Source: Planctomycetota bacterium
Lineage (GTDB): Bacteria > Planctomycetota > Planctomycetia > Pirellulales > Lacipirellulaceae
Assembly: GCA_013152205.1 (NCBI GenBank)
Contig: JAADGV010000088.1
Coordinates: 96,079-160,078 of the forward strand
Direction: 5' to 3'
Length of the DNA: 64,000 bases
Positions within the stretch are counted from its first letter, which is position 1. Each line of letters opens with the position of its first letter. A model generated the notes under the pieces. The model searched no databases. It was not told the DNA's origin and was given only the letters and a program-made list of their open reading frames with translations. The position numbers and the translations under genes are program-made. This document shows, piece by piece, positions 44,214 through 53,608 of this stretch.

Positions 44214-47042
44214 TCACTCGGTTGCTGGGCTGCTCATCAACTCGTCGAGAGCTTCGACGAGAGGCTGTTTAAGTTGTGGCGAGCCGCCGATGAAGAGGCG
44301 AACGACTTTTCCCTGCTGGTCGATGATTACGGTTTGAGGAATTGCCGTTGCTTGGTAGGCGTCGGCAACCACGCCGTCGATGTCTAACAATGTGGTTGGG
44401 TTGATTTTCATCCGTTCGAGAGCTGGCTCGATGGCCTCTTTGTCTTGGAGTAAGTTGATCGTGATCAGCTCGACATCGCGGTCGGAATAGTTCGAGACAA
44501 TTTGTTCGAGCTGGGGCATCCACTGGATGCATGGTCCACACCAGGTGGCCCAGAAGTCTAGCACGATGACTTTTCCTTTTTGGTCGGCTAAATCAAATTG
44601 CGTGCCATCGAGTCGCTTCAGTTTGATGGGCGGGGCCATTTGGTCAACCAAGGCGGAGTCTTGCCCTGCTTCGGCGGGGGTGGACGCGTCGGCGGTGACA
44701 AATCGTGGAACGATGGCCGGCTTGAGCGTTAGCAACTGATGGCTCTGATGTTTGATGGCTTCGTCAATCGCTTGGCCGAAAAGCAGCTTGTCGACTTGCG
44801 ATACTTTGACATGGCAGTTTCCAAATACGTCGCTCACGCCGTGCAATACTCCGGCCTCGAATTTTTGAGGGTGGAGGGTCAAGCGAATTCCGTCGGATTG
44901 GATGGCTTGCACTCGAAAAGTCGGGCCTTGGTCGGCACTGGTCGCTTCTTTGTTACCGTTTTCTTCTGGCAGTTCGTCTTTGTGTAGCCAGGCAATTGCT
45001 GCCACCTTGGGCCGAGGCACGGTTAGCGGGTTTAATCGTACTTCGGCGACGATCGACTTGTCGTCCATCGAGATGAGCCGCGACCGTAGCAAGTCGCCAT
45101 CGACAGATAAAAGCAGGTGAGTGGGCGGATACTCTTGCTGGATTCGTGGCAGCGTCAGCAGTCGGTCTCGCTGTTGCTTTGTAACACGCGCGGGCTGATA
45201 ATTGTCGACAAGCACCAAGGCTTTGATCATTTCGTGAGGGGCAAAGGTGGCATCGGTCGCTGGCGACGAAAAGGTGACGCCTTCGCTATCGATGCGCTTC
45301 GGTTGGCAGGGGATGCTATCGCCCGACCGTAGGTGTAGGGTTGGACCTTGCAGTGAATTCACGGATGCTGATGTAGGTGTCGTGGGTTGCTTGGTTGGCG
45401 TCGGCTTTGCGAAGAGGCGAACAATCCCCTGGACGACCCCGCGGTTGTTCTGGGGGTGTACCGTAGAAACTTTCTTATCGATTGGACGAGGCGGCTCACG
45501 ATAGACGATCGAACCACTGGCGTTGCTTGCAATCGCGGAGGCACTTTTGCTGGCGTCAGGTTTCCAAACGAGGGCGCTCGTTTTCGCGTCATCGGGGCTG
45601 CTGATAAGTCTTCCCGACATGGAAGTATCGCCAATCAGTAGTCGGGCCGAATCGTTTGGTTTTGCGATTTTAGCACCAGTCTTTTGCAAAAAGGCTAAGT
45701 TTTGCAGGTTGGATAAGGGTATCGAAATTGGATCTTTGATTCCGATGCCGCTAAGCCAAACGGCGTGGTCGCTAAGCTTGATTAGCTCGCCGCTAAGCCT
45801 CATGCCATTTCGAAACACGGCTTGGACCGAACCTAGATTGTGATCGACCGTGCCAGCAAATGTCAGCGATTCGATTTGGTCGCTTGAAACGGTTTGATCT
45901 TCAGCCTCTGCATCCGTCGCTGCTTCAGGCGATTCGGCGGCTGGGGCGATCGTCCATTCTTGTGAATCGGCGTTCCATGAGGTGACCGTTGCGTTAGCTA
46001 CCTTGCCATCTTTGTATCGCACGCTGGGCTGGGCCGCGTCGTACGGCACGGGGGATAAGCCGTCCCATGGCATGACGGTTGCCGAGTAGAAGTGAAGCCC
46101 CTTCTTACGAGCCAAAACACGAAACTCGCTATTCCACTCGCTTTCCCAGGCAAATTCGCCAATTTTTTTTCCATTCTCCGAAGTGACGAGTATCTTCTGC
46201 TGGCTTGTGTCGAAGTAGACGCTGAGAGTGAGTTCGTCGGCCTGGTGGGCAAGTTTTTTAATGAGCAGTAGATCGGCATCCACGGACCCCTCGGCGACCA
46301 AGACTAATTGGTCTTGCCAAGTCTCTAGCCTCAGCCCCCAATTCCACTTCTCCTCTTCAGGACCATAACCAGAGCCGAAATCGATTCTGAAATCTGGTGC
46401 CCCTTCCCACGCTAGTTTAATCGAGAGGTGCGACTTGCTGCCCAGGTAAAGAGAAGTGGTAAGTTCAGCACCGTCCTCCTCGGCTGTGATCCTTCCAGCA
46501 AATTCCCGCCAAGCATCATGGGGGCCTTGCCAGTCTTTTAGCACAATCGGAGTTGTGTTGACGGATTGACCATCGCCGCGCCAGGGGGACAGTTTTCGTA
46601 GGCGACTTCGTTCGATGCGGACATGACCGGTGTTGGGGATATCCAGCACGAATTCCTCGTCAGAAATCGCGATGGGAGTTCCTTGCAGGACGTCGCCGTT
46701 TGCGAGTTCGCAGCGATAAGTTCCGACCGGCGGAGGTGCCTGGGTGGTGTGGTGGACTTGGATTGCCGCTAAATACTTCGGCTCGAACTGAAACGGTTTT
46801 ACGAAACCTTCCACTTGCCAGTCGATGGTTTCAAGATTTTCGGTAGCAAGCCAACGTCCGGGAAGACGGTCGCCCAGGTAGGTGACCAGGGTCGTTGCAG
46901 GAAGCGAAGCGGAAGATTCTTTCCGGGCGTCGTCAGCTATCGTGTATGCAGTCGGTGTGCAGAGGCCGAGTAAGATGGCAGCAATCTGAGCTCGAATGAG
47001 CGATGGCCGACCTGGGGCATTCATTTTGGGAGCGATGATCAT
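44214..47042 (-). CDS. Large secreted protein with C-terminal TlpA-like thioredoxin domain
   Basis: The protein has 942 residues. A signal peptide lies near residues 15-36 (LIRAQIAAILLGLCTPTAYT). About 750 residues of beta-rich sequence follow that I do not recognise, with repeated LSDHAVWLSGIGIKDPIS-like and RSGDSIPCQPKRIDSEGVTF-like segments, and a Ser/Thr/Pro-rich linker near 545-575. The last 150 residues are a thioredoxin fold: VIVLDFWATWCGPCIQW (active-site Cys835 and Cys838) and ATAIPQTVIIDQQGKVV with the cis-Pro. TlpA/ResA-type domains reduce or oxidise disulfides of exported proteins. The start could also be ATG 47024. It begins 8 nt after the toroid gene and is the last gene of the MoxR cluster. 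Confidence 0.8.
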   Translation of the reverse strand: MIIAPKMNAPGRPSLIRAQIAAILLGLCTPTAYTIADDARKESSASLPATTLVTYLGDRLPGRWLATENLETIDWQVEGFVKPFQFEPKYLAAIQVHHTTQAPPPVGTYRCELANGDVLQGTPIAISDEEFVLDIPNTGHVRIERSRLRKLSPWRGDGQSVNTTPIVLKDWQGPHDAWREFAGRITAEEDGAELTTSLYLGSKSHLSIKLAWEGAPDFRIDFGSGYGPEEEKWNWGLRLETWQDQLVLVAEGSVDADLLLIKKLAHQADELTLSVYFDTSQQKILVTSENGKKIGEFAWESEWNSEFRVLARKKGLHFYSATVMPWDGLSPVPYDAAQPSVRYKDGKVANATVTSWNADSQEWTIAPAAESPEAATDAEAEDQTVSSDQIESLTFAGTVDHNLGSVQAVFRNGMRLSGELIKLSDHAVWLSGIGIKDPISIPLSNLQNLAFLQKTGAKIAKPNDSARLLIGDTSMSGRLISSPDDAKTSALVWKPDASKSASAIASNASGSIVYREPPRPIDKKVSTVHPQNNRGVVQGIVRLFAKPTPTKQPTTPTSASVNSLQGPTLHLRSGDSIPCQPKRIDSEGVTFSSPATDATFAPHEMIKALVLVDNYQPARVTKQQRDRLLTLPRIQQEYPPTHLLLSVDGDLLRSRLISMDDKSIVAEVRLNPLTVPRPKVAAIAWLHKDELPEENGNKEATSADQGPTFRVQAIQSDGIRLTLHPQKFEAGVLHGVSDVFGNCHVKVSQVDKLLFGQAIDEAIKHQSHQLLTLKPAIVPRFVTADASTPAEAGQDSALVDQMAPPIKLKRLDGTQFDLADQKGKVIVLDFWATWCGPCIQWMPQLEQIVSNYSDRDVELITINLLQDKEAIEPALERMKINPTTLLDIDGVVADAYQATAIPQTVIIDQQGKVVRLFIGGSPQLKQPLVEALDELMSSPATE

Positions 47043-47050
47043 GGCGGTGG

Positions 47051-48151
47051 CTACCGTTCGTAAATGGGGAGGAAGCGATAGTTGAGCGCCAACGATAGCA
47101 AGTTCAACGAGGTGGTGGTCGGAATGCCGAAGTTGCCGGTGAAACTTCCGTCTTTGAGTTGAGACGCTTTTAGTTTTTCTACGAGCATTTTATTCCACTT
47201 TTCCCATGCTTCCATGTCGCCTTGAAAAAGTGCTTGCGACTGATAGTATCGGGCGTACTCTTTGTAGTGATCGCCGCCCGCTTCGAGATTGCTGGTCAAA
47301 TTGTTTATCGTTGCCTTGTATTTTGGGAGGTCTTGGCGACGCGATACTGCGAAGACCAGCGACGAAATCGACGTTCGAGCCGTCGACTGGCCCATGCCGC
47401 TGCCGAAGCCCCCCGAGTAGCCAACGTTCCCCGTATCTGAGGTCATCCCTTCGTAGTAGGAAATCGCGCGGTCAATCGAAGAGTCTGGCACTTCGATGCC
47501 CGCATTGCGTGCTGCTAGCAAGCCGATGAGAATGGCGCCGCTGACCGAGGTGTCGGCATCTTTGGCGTCGGGAGAATAGCGCCAAGCGCCTAGCGGGTTT
47601 TTCTTTTGCGAGGTGATCGCGCACCGCACAGCCAGTTCAAGCGACGCGCCGATCGACTTCTTGTTGTTGGAAGCTGGGCCCCAAAGATTTCGGTCGTCCA
47701 CCGCCCCATACGCCTCGGCCAGGCCCAGCATGGCAAAACCATGGTGGTACATGCTGTTGCCTAAGTATCCAGTGCTTGTGTTTTGCGAATCGACAATATT
47801 CTTGACGGCCTTACGGACTTGTTGGCTGTACTTGCCAAAGTTCGGATCTTCGCCCGAGGCCAAAAGAGTCATCAGCGCCATGCCCGTAACACCAGGCCCC
47901 GATTGGCCGCCGCGCCACGACCCATCCTTCTCCTGATGTTCAGCGAGGTAGGCGACCCCTTTGTCGTAGATGTCGCGGACATCGCGCGGGATGGCGTCGC
48001 CTTGGTGGATTGCGAAAGGCAGTTGTGCGTGTGCGATGTTGGCTAGGCAGAGAAACCATACGGCAGCCCAGGCAAGGGCGGCAAATTTGACGCAATGTCT
48101 TTGGTGCGAAGACGCAAGTGATGAAATTGTGGTGGAGTGGAGATGTTGCAT
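47051..48151 (-). CDS. Secreted alpha/alpha-toroid (prenyltransferase/squalene-oxidase repeat) protein
   Basis: The 366-residue protein has a signal peptide (FAALAWAAVWFLCLANIAHA) and then repeated helical units with a QxxDGSW-type signature: GVAYLAEHQEKDGSWRGG, KNIVDSQNTSTGYLGNS, KLKASQLKDGSFTGNFG. These fit the alpha/alpha toroid of squalene-hopene cyclases and prenyltransferases, but the DxDD catalytic motif of cyclases is not visible, so a structural or binding role is more likely. Proteins of this type occur in planctomycete MoxR/VWA clusters. It follows the preceding secreted protein by 6 nt. Confidence 0.8.
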   Translation of the reverse strand: MQHLHSTTISSLASSHQRHCVKFAALAWAAVWFLCLANIAHAQLPFAIHQGDAIPRDVRDIYDKGVAYLAEHQEKDGSWRGGQSGPGVTGMALMTLLASGEDPNFGKYSQQVRKAVKNIVDSQNTSTGYLGNSMYHHGFAMLGLAEAYGAVDDRNLWGPASNNKKSIGASLELAVRCAITSQKKNPLGAWRYSPDAKDADTSVSGAILIGLLAARNAGIEVPDSSIDRAISYYEGMTSDTGNVGYSGGFGSGMGQSTARTSISSLVFAVSRRQDLPKYKATINNLTSNLEAGGDHYKEYARYYQSQALFQGDMEAWEKWNKMLVEKLKASQLKDGSFTGNFGIPTTTSLNLLSLALNYRFLPIYER

Positions 48152-48157
48152 AAAAAC

Positions 48158-49159
48158 CTACTCGCCTTTATCGGGCACTAAGCCTTGTTGTTCGAGGTTG
48201 CGTTTCATGCGTTTTCCTTGCTTGATCTGATCTCGAAGCGCTTTCCATGCGGCTTTTCCAAACAAGGGACGCAGTTGGTCCTCTGGTATTTCTGCGAATT
48301 GTCCTAATACGTAGTACGTAAAATAGTGGCCCCGATTGTTGCCTGGCATTGATTTTGGGGGGAAGGTGTGTTGGGCGATTAGCACAAGCAGTTGTTCTCG
48401 TTTTGCGTGTGTGATCGGTGCAATCTGATCGATCTGTGATATCAACTGCATGAGCGCCGCTTGGTATTGGAAGCGGCTCTGCTCTCGAAGAAGTTGCTGC
48501 ATGACATCTAACTGCTGCTCGTCGAGCAAGTGCTTCAATATCTTGTTGAAAAACGATCCTTCGCCAAAGATCTGGCCACGGAATTTTTTTTGCAACGGCT
48601 GTATCTCTTGCCAGATATTTTGCATTGCCTGTTGGTCGTGCATGTTTTTCTCAAAATTGCTGCGTGTTTTGGCATAGAGCTGCATGAACGATTGAATGTC
48701 GCCTAGGCCAGCCAGCGCCAGTTTGTCTTTTTGCTCCTCGGTGAGATGGAAGGTTGATTGAATGGATTCAACTTCTACCTTTAGTCGTTCTTCGAGCAGC
48801 CCTCTTGCTCCGCTGCCTTTCATTTGGTTTTGGAAGATCCATTGATCGAAGTTTTCGATCCGGAATCTGTGCTGGTTTTGGTTAGGTGCTTTGGCTTTCT
48901 CTTCAATGATTTCAATGAACTCGACCGCGAAGCAAAAGGGGGAATGCGTTGCAACTATGGTGAAACAAATGAGAGCGGCAGCTAGCGTCACAAGACGTTC
49001 TGGGTGCAAGCTTTTTACGCCGAAGGCGTTACACACCGTAGCCCAGGGTCGCGAACGGAGTGAGCGCACCCTGGGTTGGGGTTGCCAGGAAAATTCAACC
49101 CTGAAGGGGTTGCACAATCGAAGATTTCTGAATTTGGCCGAGGTAGGTTGGTGCATCAT
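48158..49159 (-). CDS. Secreted helical protein, related to its upstream neighbour; N-terminus crosses a dispersed repeat
   Basis: The frame starts with an ATG that overlaps the upstream stop codon by four bases (ATGA) and encodes 333 residues. Residues 17-52 (CNPFRVEFSWQPQPR and VRSLRSRPWATVCNAFGVK) are encoded by a dispersed intergenic repeat. A good signal peptide begins only at residue 57: VTLAAALICFTIVATHSPFC. A GTG at 48991 starts exactly there and may be the real start. The mature part is Gln- and Leu-rich helix (LTEEQKDKLALAGLGDIQSF; LLDEQQLDVMQQLLREQSRF; IPEDQLRPLFGKAAWKALRD). It shares spaced LTxxQ and (I/V)PxDxxxPxL patterns with the next protein upstream. No family is recognised. 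Confidence 0.75.
   Translation of the reverse strand: MMHQPTSAKFRNLRLCNPFRVEFSWQPQPRVRSLRSRPWATVCNAFGVKSLHPERLVTLAAALICFTIVATHSPFCFAVEFIEIIEEKAKAPNQNQHRFRIENFDQWIFQNQMKGSGARGLLEERLKVEVESIQSTFHLTEEQKDKLALAGLGDIQSFMQLYAKTRSNFEKNMHDQQAMQNIWQEIQPLQKKFRGQIFGEGSFFNKILKHLLDEQQLDVMQQLLREQSRFQYQAALMQLISQIDQIAPITHAKREQLLVLIAQHTFPPKSMPGNNRGHYFTYYVLGQFAEIPEDQLRPLFGKAAWKALRDQIKQGKRMKRNLEQQGLVPDKGE
49018..49121. repeat. Dispersed repeat G overlapping the start of the secreted helical protein gene
   Basis: It has perfect 8-nt inverted arms, cccagggt (49042-49049) and accctggg (49068-49075), flanked by ccgaaggcgttaca on one side and aaattcaaccctgaagggg on the other. From memory, such cccagggt...accctggg units are common in planctomycete intergenic DNA; no second copy was found in this window, so the family assignment rests on that recollection. 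It is read through in frame by the gene at 48158-49159. Confidence 0.55.
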
Positions 49160-50256
49160 TCGTCTTGGTCCTCCGCGGCGTCTTCGACAGGTACCACAAG
49201 ATCAACCCGAAAACCTCCGCCCAAAGCCGCAAAACCGCCGCCCTTGTTTCGATCTTTGAACCAATCGATCTCCGGCTTCATTTTTCTAAAGAGATGATTG
49301 TTGTTGATGTTTTGCCAGTGGAAGCCAATTTGATGCCGCTGCATGTTTTGCCATTGTTTGGCTTGGACTTCGTTGAGGTGGGGCACGATGGCGTCGTCTG
49401 GAACTTGCGGGAAAAACTGCGGGTTATTTGCCAGGTGTTGCAGAGAGTGTTGCCACTGGCGTTGCCAAACCTGTTGAATCGATTCGGTAAGCTCTTTACG
49501 CTGGTCTTGAGATAATCGATATTGCGTGTCAAGGTGCGCTACGAGCGCCATGGCACCCGATCGGGAGCGAAACTCTCTGCGATGGTTCTGCTCGTCTTGA
49601 TAGATTTTGACGGTCTCTTCGGGAAAGACGTCCGAAACGATCCGGCTAGCCGCCTTTTCAATATCCTCGTAGATTTTTGGCGTCTGTTGCCCTCGGTGTC
49701 TGATCTGTTTTCCCCCGATTTGTATTCCCATCCTGGGGGCTTGTTGTATTGCAAAACTCCGAAGCACCTTTTCCAGCTCAGGGGCCGCTTGCACTCTCAT
49801 CTTTTTGAATTGCTCTTGGTTCGGTTCGCAGACTGTTTTAGCGAAGGTCAATTCAGCAGCAAAGAGGGGCTGAAGTTTTGGCCGCACCTGCTCGATTAAC
49901 GCTTTCAGTTGGGGGTTTTTCTCGAAGAGTTTTTCGTCGTCGAGTTGCTCCTGTTCGGCGGGCGGTGGGACAAGCGGAGCGACGACCTTTTTGCGTACCC
50001 GTTTTCGCGACTTATCAGCTTGGCCCGCCTCTTCGTAACCCACGGGGGCCTCTGCCTTGCCTTTTTCCCTCTTCTTGTCGCTCGGAGTAGCCTTTTTCGC
50101 CCGTTTTTTGGATTTGCCTGCTTGGCCGGCTTCTTCGTACCCGGTTGGGGTCTCGGCTTTTTTGTCTTCAGCCTCTTCCGCAGCGCGCGTAGAGGTCGTG
50201 AATGCTAATGTTAGCATCGCAAGAATGAAGACGGCCGGTTTGCAAGATCTTGTCAT
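49156..50256 (-). CDS. Secreted helical protein with Lys-rich repeats near the N-terminus
   Basis: From ATG 50256 the protein has 366 residues. A signal peptide, PAVFILAMLTLAFTTSTRA, is followed by two basic repeats, each with TGYEEAGQAGKSKKRAKK or VGYEEAGQADKSRKRVRKK. A long helical region follows (NPQLKALIEQVRPKLQPLF; EPNQEQFKKMRVQAAPELEK; LSQDQRKELTESIQQVWQRQ; VPDDAIVPHLNEVQAKQWQN). The basic repeats could contact acidic envelope polymers or nucleic acid (inference). The frame is open to a TTG at 50292 inside the upstream gene, but the signal peptide supports 50256. It is probably a paralogue of the next gene, with which it overlaps by four bases. Confidence 0.78.
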   Translation of the reverse strand: MTRSCKPAVFILAMLTLAFTTSTRAAEEAEDKKAETPTGYEEAGQAGKSKKRAKKATPSDKKREKGKAEAPVGYEEAGQADKSRKRVRKKVVAPLVPPPAEQEQLDDEKLFEKNPQLKALIEQVRPKLQPLFAAELTFAKTVCEPNQEQFKKMRVQAAPELEKVLRSFAIQQAPRMGIQIGGKQIRHRGQQTPKIYEDIEKAASRIVSDVFPEETVKIYQDEQNHRREFRSRSGAMALVAHLDTQYRLSQDQRKELTESIQQVWQRQWQHSLQHLANNPQFFPQVPDDAIVPHLNEVQAKQWQNMQRHQIGFHWQNINNNHLFRKMKPEIDWFKDRNKGGGFAALGGGFRVDLVVPVEDAAEDQDE

Positions 50257-50272
50257 AGCTCTGCTACGGGGT

Positions 50273-53200
50273 TCAGCTATTGGGGTCAACAATGCGATTG
50301 AAATACTCGTCTAGCCCGGCTCGAAATTCTTCGGGAAGCGTCGGCATCGAGTCGCCGGTTGCGTGGCGAACATCTTTTTGAGCACGAACTTCTTTTTCGT
50401 TCGTCCCTTTGCCAAGCAAGGCAATTGCTGAGTCGACGGTATCGCCGCCACCGCCGCCGCCTGGGCTCGAGCCTCCGCCCCCTCCCCCGTTGGGATTGAT
50501 TCGCTTCGACTGAAGCAGCAATTCGATTGCTTCGGTTTCGGCTGCCATTGCCTCGCTTCCGGTGTTTGGCTCGGCAAGTATTTTTTTTGCGTCTGCCATC
50601 ACTACGGCGACTTGTGTCAACAACGCGATTTCTTTTGCGAACAGTGTATCGCCCTCGGGAAGACTTTGAATGCGAGGGATCAAGTCGTTGGTGCGCTTTC
50701 GTAGTTTTTCTTGTCGTGCTGAAAGTGCGGTTGCTTGCTCGGTGTGTTCTTCTTTTTTCACGGCAGGCTTGGCTTGTTCGGCAACGCGGGTATCTTCGCG
50801 AAGTTCCATTTCTCCTTCGAGAATCTTCATGGCTTCAAGCACGATCGAAGGCGGCAAGCTGCCGCGTGATTTGCAGCCGGGGCAAGAGCCACTGCCGGCT
50901 GGGTCGACTAAATCCTCAGCCCAACGGTCAAGCGTGTCTGACCAGAACTCACACTCGGCTATCGAGATCCCTTGCTCCTGGGGAATATCTGCGCTCAGAT
51001 CGCGAAGGTTTCCGACGACATCCGACTCATTCATCTCATTTAGCACCGTGCGAAACCGCGCGAAAGGACGCCGTTGGAAATATGCCTGCATGTCGTCCAT
51101 GATGTAAGAAACGGTCAGGCTGCTGGTATCTTCTCGTTCCGCAAGTTTCGTTAGTTTCTCGTCATCCTCTTTGGGGATCGAGTTTTTCGAGCCGAACGTC
51201 GAATCGATCACCCCGCCAATTTCTCCGGCAATCGAGTATTGTTTACGAGAAGCGAGCTTCAAGCGTTTGACCAACGAGCTGCCTTCCAGATTGGCCAGCA
51301 CGTTGTTTAGTTCGTTAGCAATTCGCTCGAATTCGGCCAGTAAGTTGCTTTGCTCGGCAATGGCTTCGTCCATCTTGTCGCCGACCGGGCACGGCTTGCC
51401 TTTGCCCGCTTTTCCCGTCAAGGTGGTGACCGGCAACCTGAGGGTTGGCGAAGAGGGGCGCTTTTTCTGAGGCTCAGAATCGTCGGCCACTTGGTCGGCG
51501 GGCTGATGCGAAGACTCCTTGTCGACAATGCTCGGGACAGCCGGTTTTGGATTTTTATCTTTTTCGGTCTCAGAACCTTTGCCAGCCGCGGGCTTACTTC
51601 GATCGACACCGGCGGACGGCGAGCTTTTGGTGTTTGCTGCAAGCTTAGGCTCGTCGGAGGCATCTTTCAGCAGATCGGCGACCGTGGGCATCCGTTTGGC
51701 GGAGATTTCTTTGAGAAGCTGTAGCATCTCAGCCCATTTTTCGAGGTGGCCGACGCCAAACTCAGGGTTCCGCGTTGCCATTTGCACAAGTTGCTCGCCT
51801 GAGCGAGTTAGAGCCGACAGTCGACGCCCATTGGCACGTTCGGCGGCTGCCTGACGCTTGATTTGTTTGCGAGTATCACTCAGTTCCAGTGATTCGACCG
51901 GAAGCGTACGCAACCGCTTGTTGGTTTCGTAGAGCTGAAGCTCTCGATCGCGGACTTCGAGTGCGCGCCGGTGCCACTTGCTGAGTTGTTCAGTGAGCCA
52001 GATGGCGTGTTGGTCGGGGCTTAATACGTAGAGAATATAGGACGGCGAGTAGATGCGTCCTCGATTGGGCAGAAAATCTTCGGTGTAAATACGCAGTTCG
52101 ATGGGCTGTGGCTCGATGCCGAGCGCTTCGGCGGTAAATGTGCCTGCCGCGTTAACGACTTCTTTCTCGGCACCGCCTGGGGCTAGTGCCCGTTGCCCCT
52201 TGAGGTCGGACGGGCTACCGTCGAACGTAAACCCGGTCCACTCCATGCCGACTTCGCGAATTCCAAAATCGTCGTGTGCTTGGATGTCGAACCGAAGTTG
52301 CTCAGAGACCAACACCACCTGTTGACGAGATAGCCCCTGGCACGAAAGCACCGGCGGCTGGTCGTCGGTTTGAGTGATGGTGACCTTAAACGGCTGCTTG
52401 CCTTCGAGGCCGAGCTTGTCTTTCCACTGGAACAATACTTCGCGAGAATCGTCGATGGTTATTTCTGAACTAGTAATGTCTGTCAGGTCGGGCGTCTTGC
52501 GAATGCCGTCAACGTGGGCTGACTGTAGTTCGCGATTCACGGTGGCTTGAATGCTCGTGCGGCTACCGGAGACCAAAGAGATCGAACCGCCCCGAACGTC
52601 CCGCTCCAACTTTTGTGGTCGTTGGAGATATTTGGGAAGTGTCAGGTGCGCTACGACCGACGTAAGCTCGGGACGTAGCGTGGGCAGTAAACGGATTTCG
52701 TGTCGTGCATCACCGATACGAACCGAGATTGTAGATTCATCAATCTGTGCGGGGACTTCAAAATGATACTGCCCTTCGTCGAGCGACGACTCAAGCGGCA
52801 ACTGATTGCCAACGGTGATTTGCCCGCGTTCGGGTTTCCAACGCGCCCCCTCCGTTAACGAAAGTTCCAGCATAAACGGCTCGCCGTGCGCGACGATCAG
52901 TTCTTGCGGCACTTGGTCGATTGCGGCAAAGCTGTAGCGGGGGATGTTTTTCCATGGAGCTAGCAACCGTGCCCAAGAGCTTTGCGAGGCGGCAGGGGCA
53001 AACACGGCAAGACCAGCCGCGACTGCCAGCAGCACGACGGTCTGAATTCGCCACATCTTTTTTCGCGTCGGGATTGCCGCATGAGTAAGATCCCAATTGG
53101 TTGCCTCCGCGGCGACTTGTTGCACGGCCGCATAGCAAAGTGTGGGAGACCGTTGTTGTTCAGCCGGATCGCCGATAAGCTCAAGGACGCCTAACAGCCG

Positions 53201-53527
53201 ATCGCCAGCGCTGGGCATCCGTCGATTGATGAGCCGGGCCACTTGGGGCAAGTTTCGTCGTCGCCAGACCCAGCGGTACATTCCCCAGGGAATCATCAGG
53301 CAGCCCAGTGCGACTAATGCTAGCGCCGCGGCTCGGAGGCCGGTTGGCGTATCAAGAAAGCGATCGAGTGCAAAGACGGCGAGGAATGCTAAAAGAGTCA
53401 AGCAGATCGCAATGGCAACCGCTTCGGTGATTTTCGTCTTCCAGACGGAGTTGCGATATTGGTAAAGCTGCTGCTCCAACTCAATGGGCAAGCGGAGGTC
53501 GGTTTTTGATGGTGGGGGGGAGTTCAT
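50273..53527 (-). CDS. DUF4175-like large membrane protein
   Basis: The 1084-residue protein has two N-terminal membrane segments (AVAIAICLTLLAFLAVFAL and AAALALVALGCLMIPWGMY). Next comes VARLINRRMPSAGDRLLGVL, typical of the DUF4175 start, a third hydrophobic segment near 160-180 (VVLLAVAAGLAVFAP), a beta-rich periplasmic region, and long helical parts with a low-complexity Pro/Lys/Ser linker near 640-720. CPGCKSRG near 875 could bind metal. The end carries a Gly-rich stretch (NPNGGGGGGSSPGGGGGG). DUF4175 proteins accompany MoxR/DUF58/BatA genes in several phyla; the function is unknown. It is separated from the upstream VWA gene by a 281-nt gap holding the family H palindrome. Confidence 0.82.
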   Translation of the reverse strand: MNSPPPSKTDLRLPIELEQQLYQYRNSVWKTKITEAVAIAICLTLLAFLAVFALDRFLDTPTGLRAAALALVALGCLMIPWGMYRWVWRRRNLPQVARLINRRMPSAGDRLLGVLELIGDPAEQQRSPTLCYAAVQQVAAEATNWDLTHAAIPTRKKMWRIQTVVLLAVAAGLAVFAPAASQSSWARLLAPWKNIPRYSFAAIDQVPQELIVAHGEPFMLELSLTEGARWKPERGQITVGNQLPLESSLDEGQYHFEVPAQIDESTISVRIGDARHEIRLLPTLRPELTSVVAHLTLPKYLQRPQKLERDVRGGSISLVSGSRTSIQATVNRELQSAHVDGIRKTPDLTDITSSEITIDDSREVLFQWKDKLGLEGKQPFKVTITQTDDQPPVLSCQGLSRQQVVLVSEQLRFDIQAHDDFGIREVGMEWTGFTFDGSPSDLKGQRALAPGGAEKEVVNAAGTFTAEALGIEPQPIELRIYTEDFLPNRGRIYSPSYILYVLSPDQHAIWLTEQLSKWHRRALEVRDRELQLYETNKRLRTLPVESLELSDTRKQIKRQAAAERANGRRLSALTRSGEQLVQMATRNPEFGVGHLEKWAEMLQLLKEISAKRMPTVADLLKDASDEPKLAANTKSSPSAGVDRSKPAAGKGSETEKDKNPKPAVPSIVDKESSHQPADQVADDSEPQKKRPSSPTLRLPVTTLTGKAGKGKPCPVGDKMDEAIAEQSNLLAEFERIANELNNVLANLEGSSLVKRLKLASRKQYSIAGEIGGVIDSTFGSKNSIPKEDDEKLTKLAEREDTSSLTVSYIMDDMQAYFQRRPFARFRTVLNEMNESDVVGNLRDLSADIPQEQGISIAECEFWSDTLDRWAEDLVDPAGSGSCPGCKSRGSLPPSIVLEAMKILEGEMELREDTRVAEQAKPAVKKEEHTEQATALSARQEKLRKRTNDLIPRIQSLPEGDTLFAKEIALLTQVAVVMADAKKILAEPNTGSEAMAAETEAIELLLQSKRINPNGGGGGGSSPGGGGGGDTVDSAIALLGKGTNEKEVRAQKDVRHATGDSMPTLPEEFRAGLDEYFNRIVDPNS

Positions 53528-53608
53528 ACCTGAGTTACCTCCGGCCTAGATGCGGTTTTTTGTGAACGGTTTGAAAATGTTTGTGGTGCAGACGGCAGTT
53601 AGTGTTTA

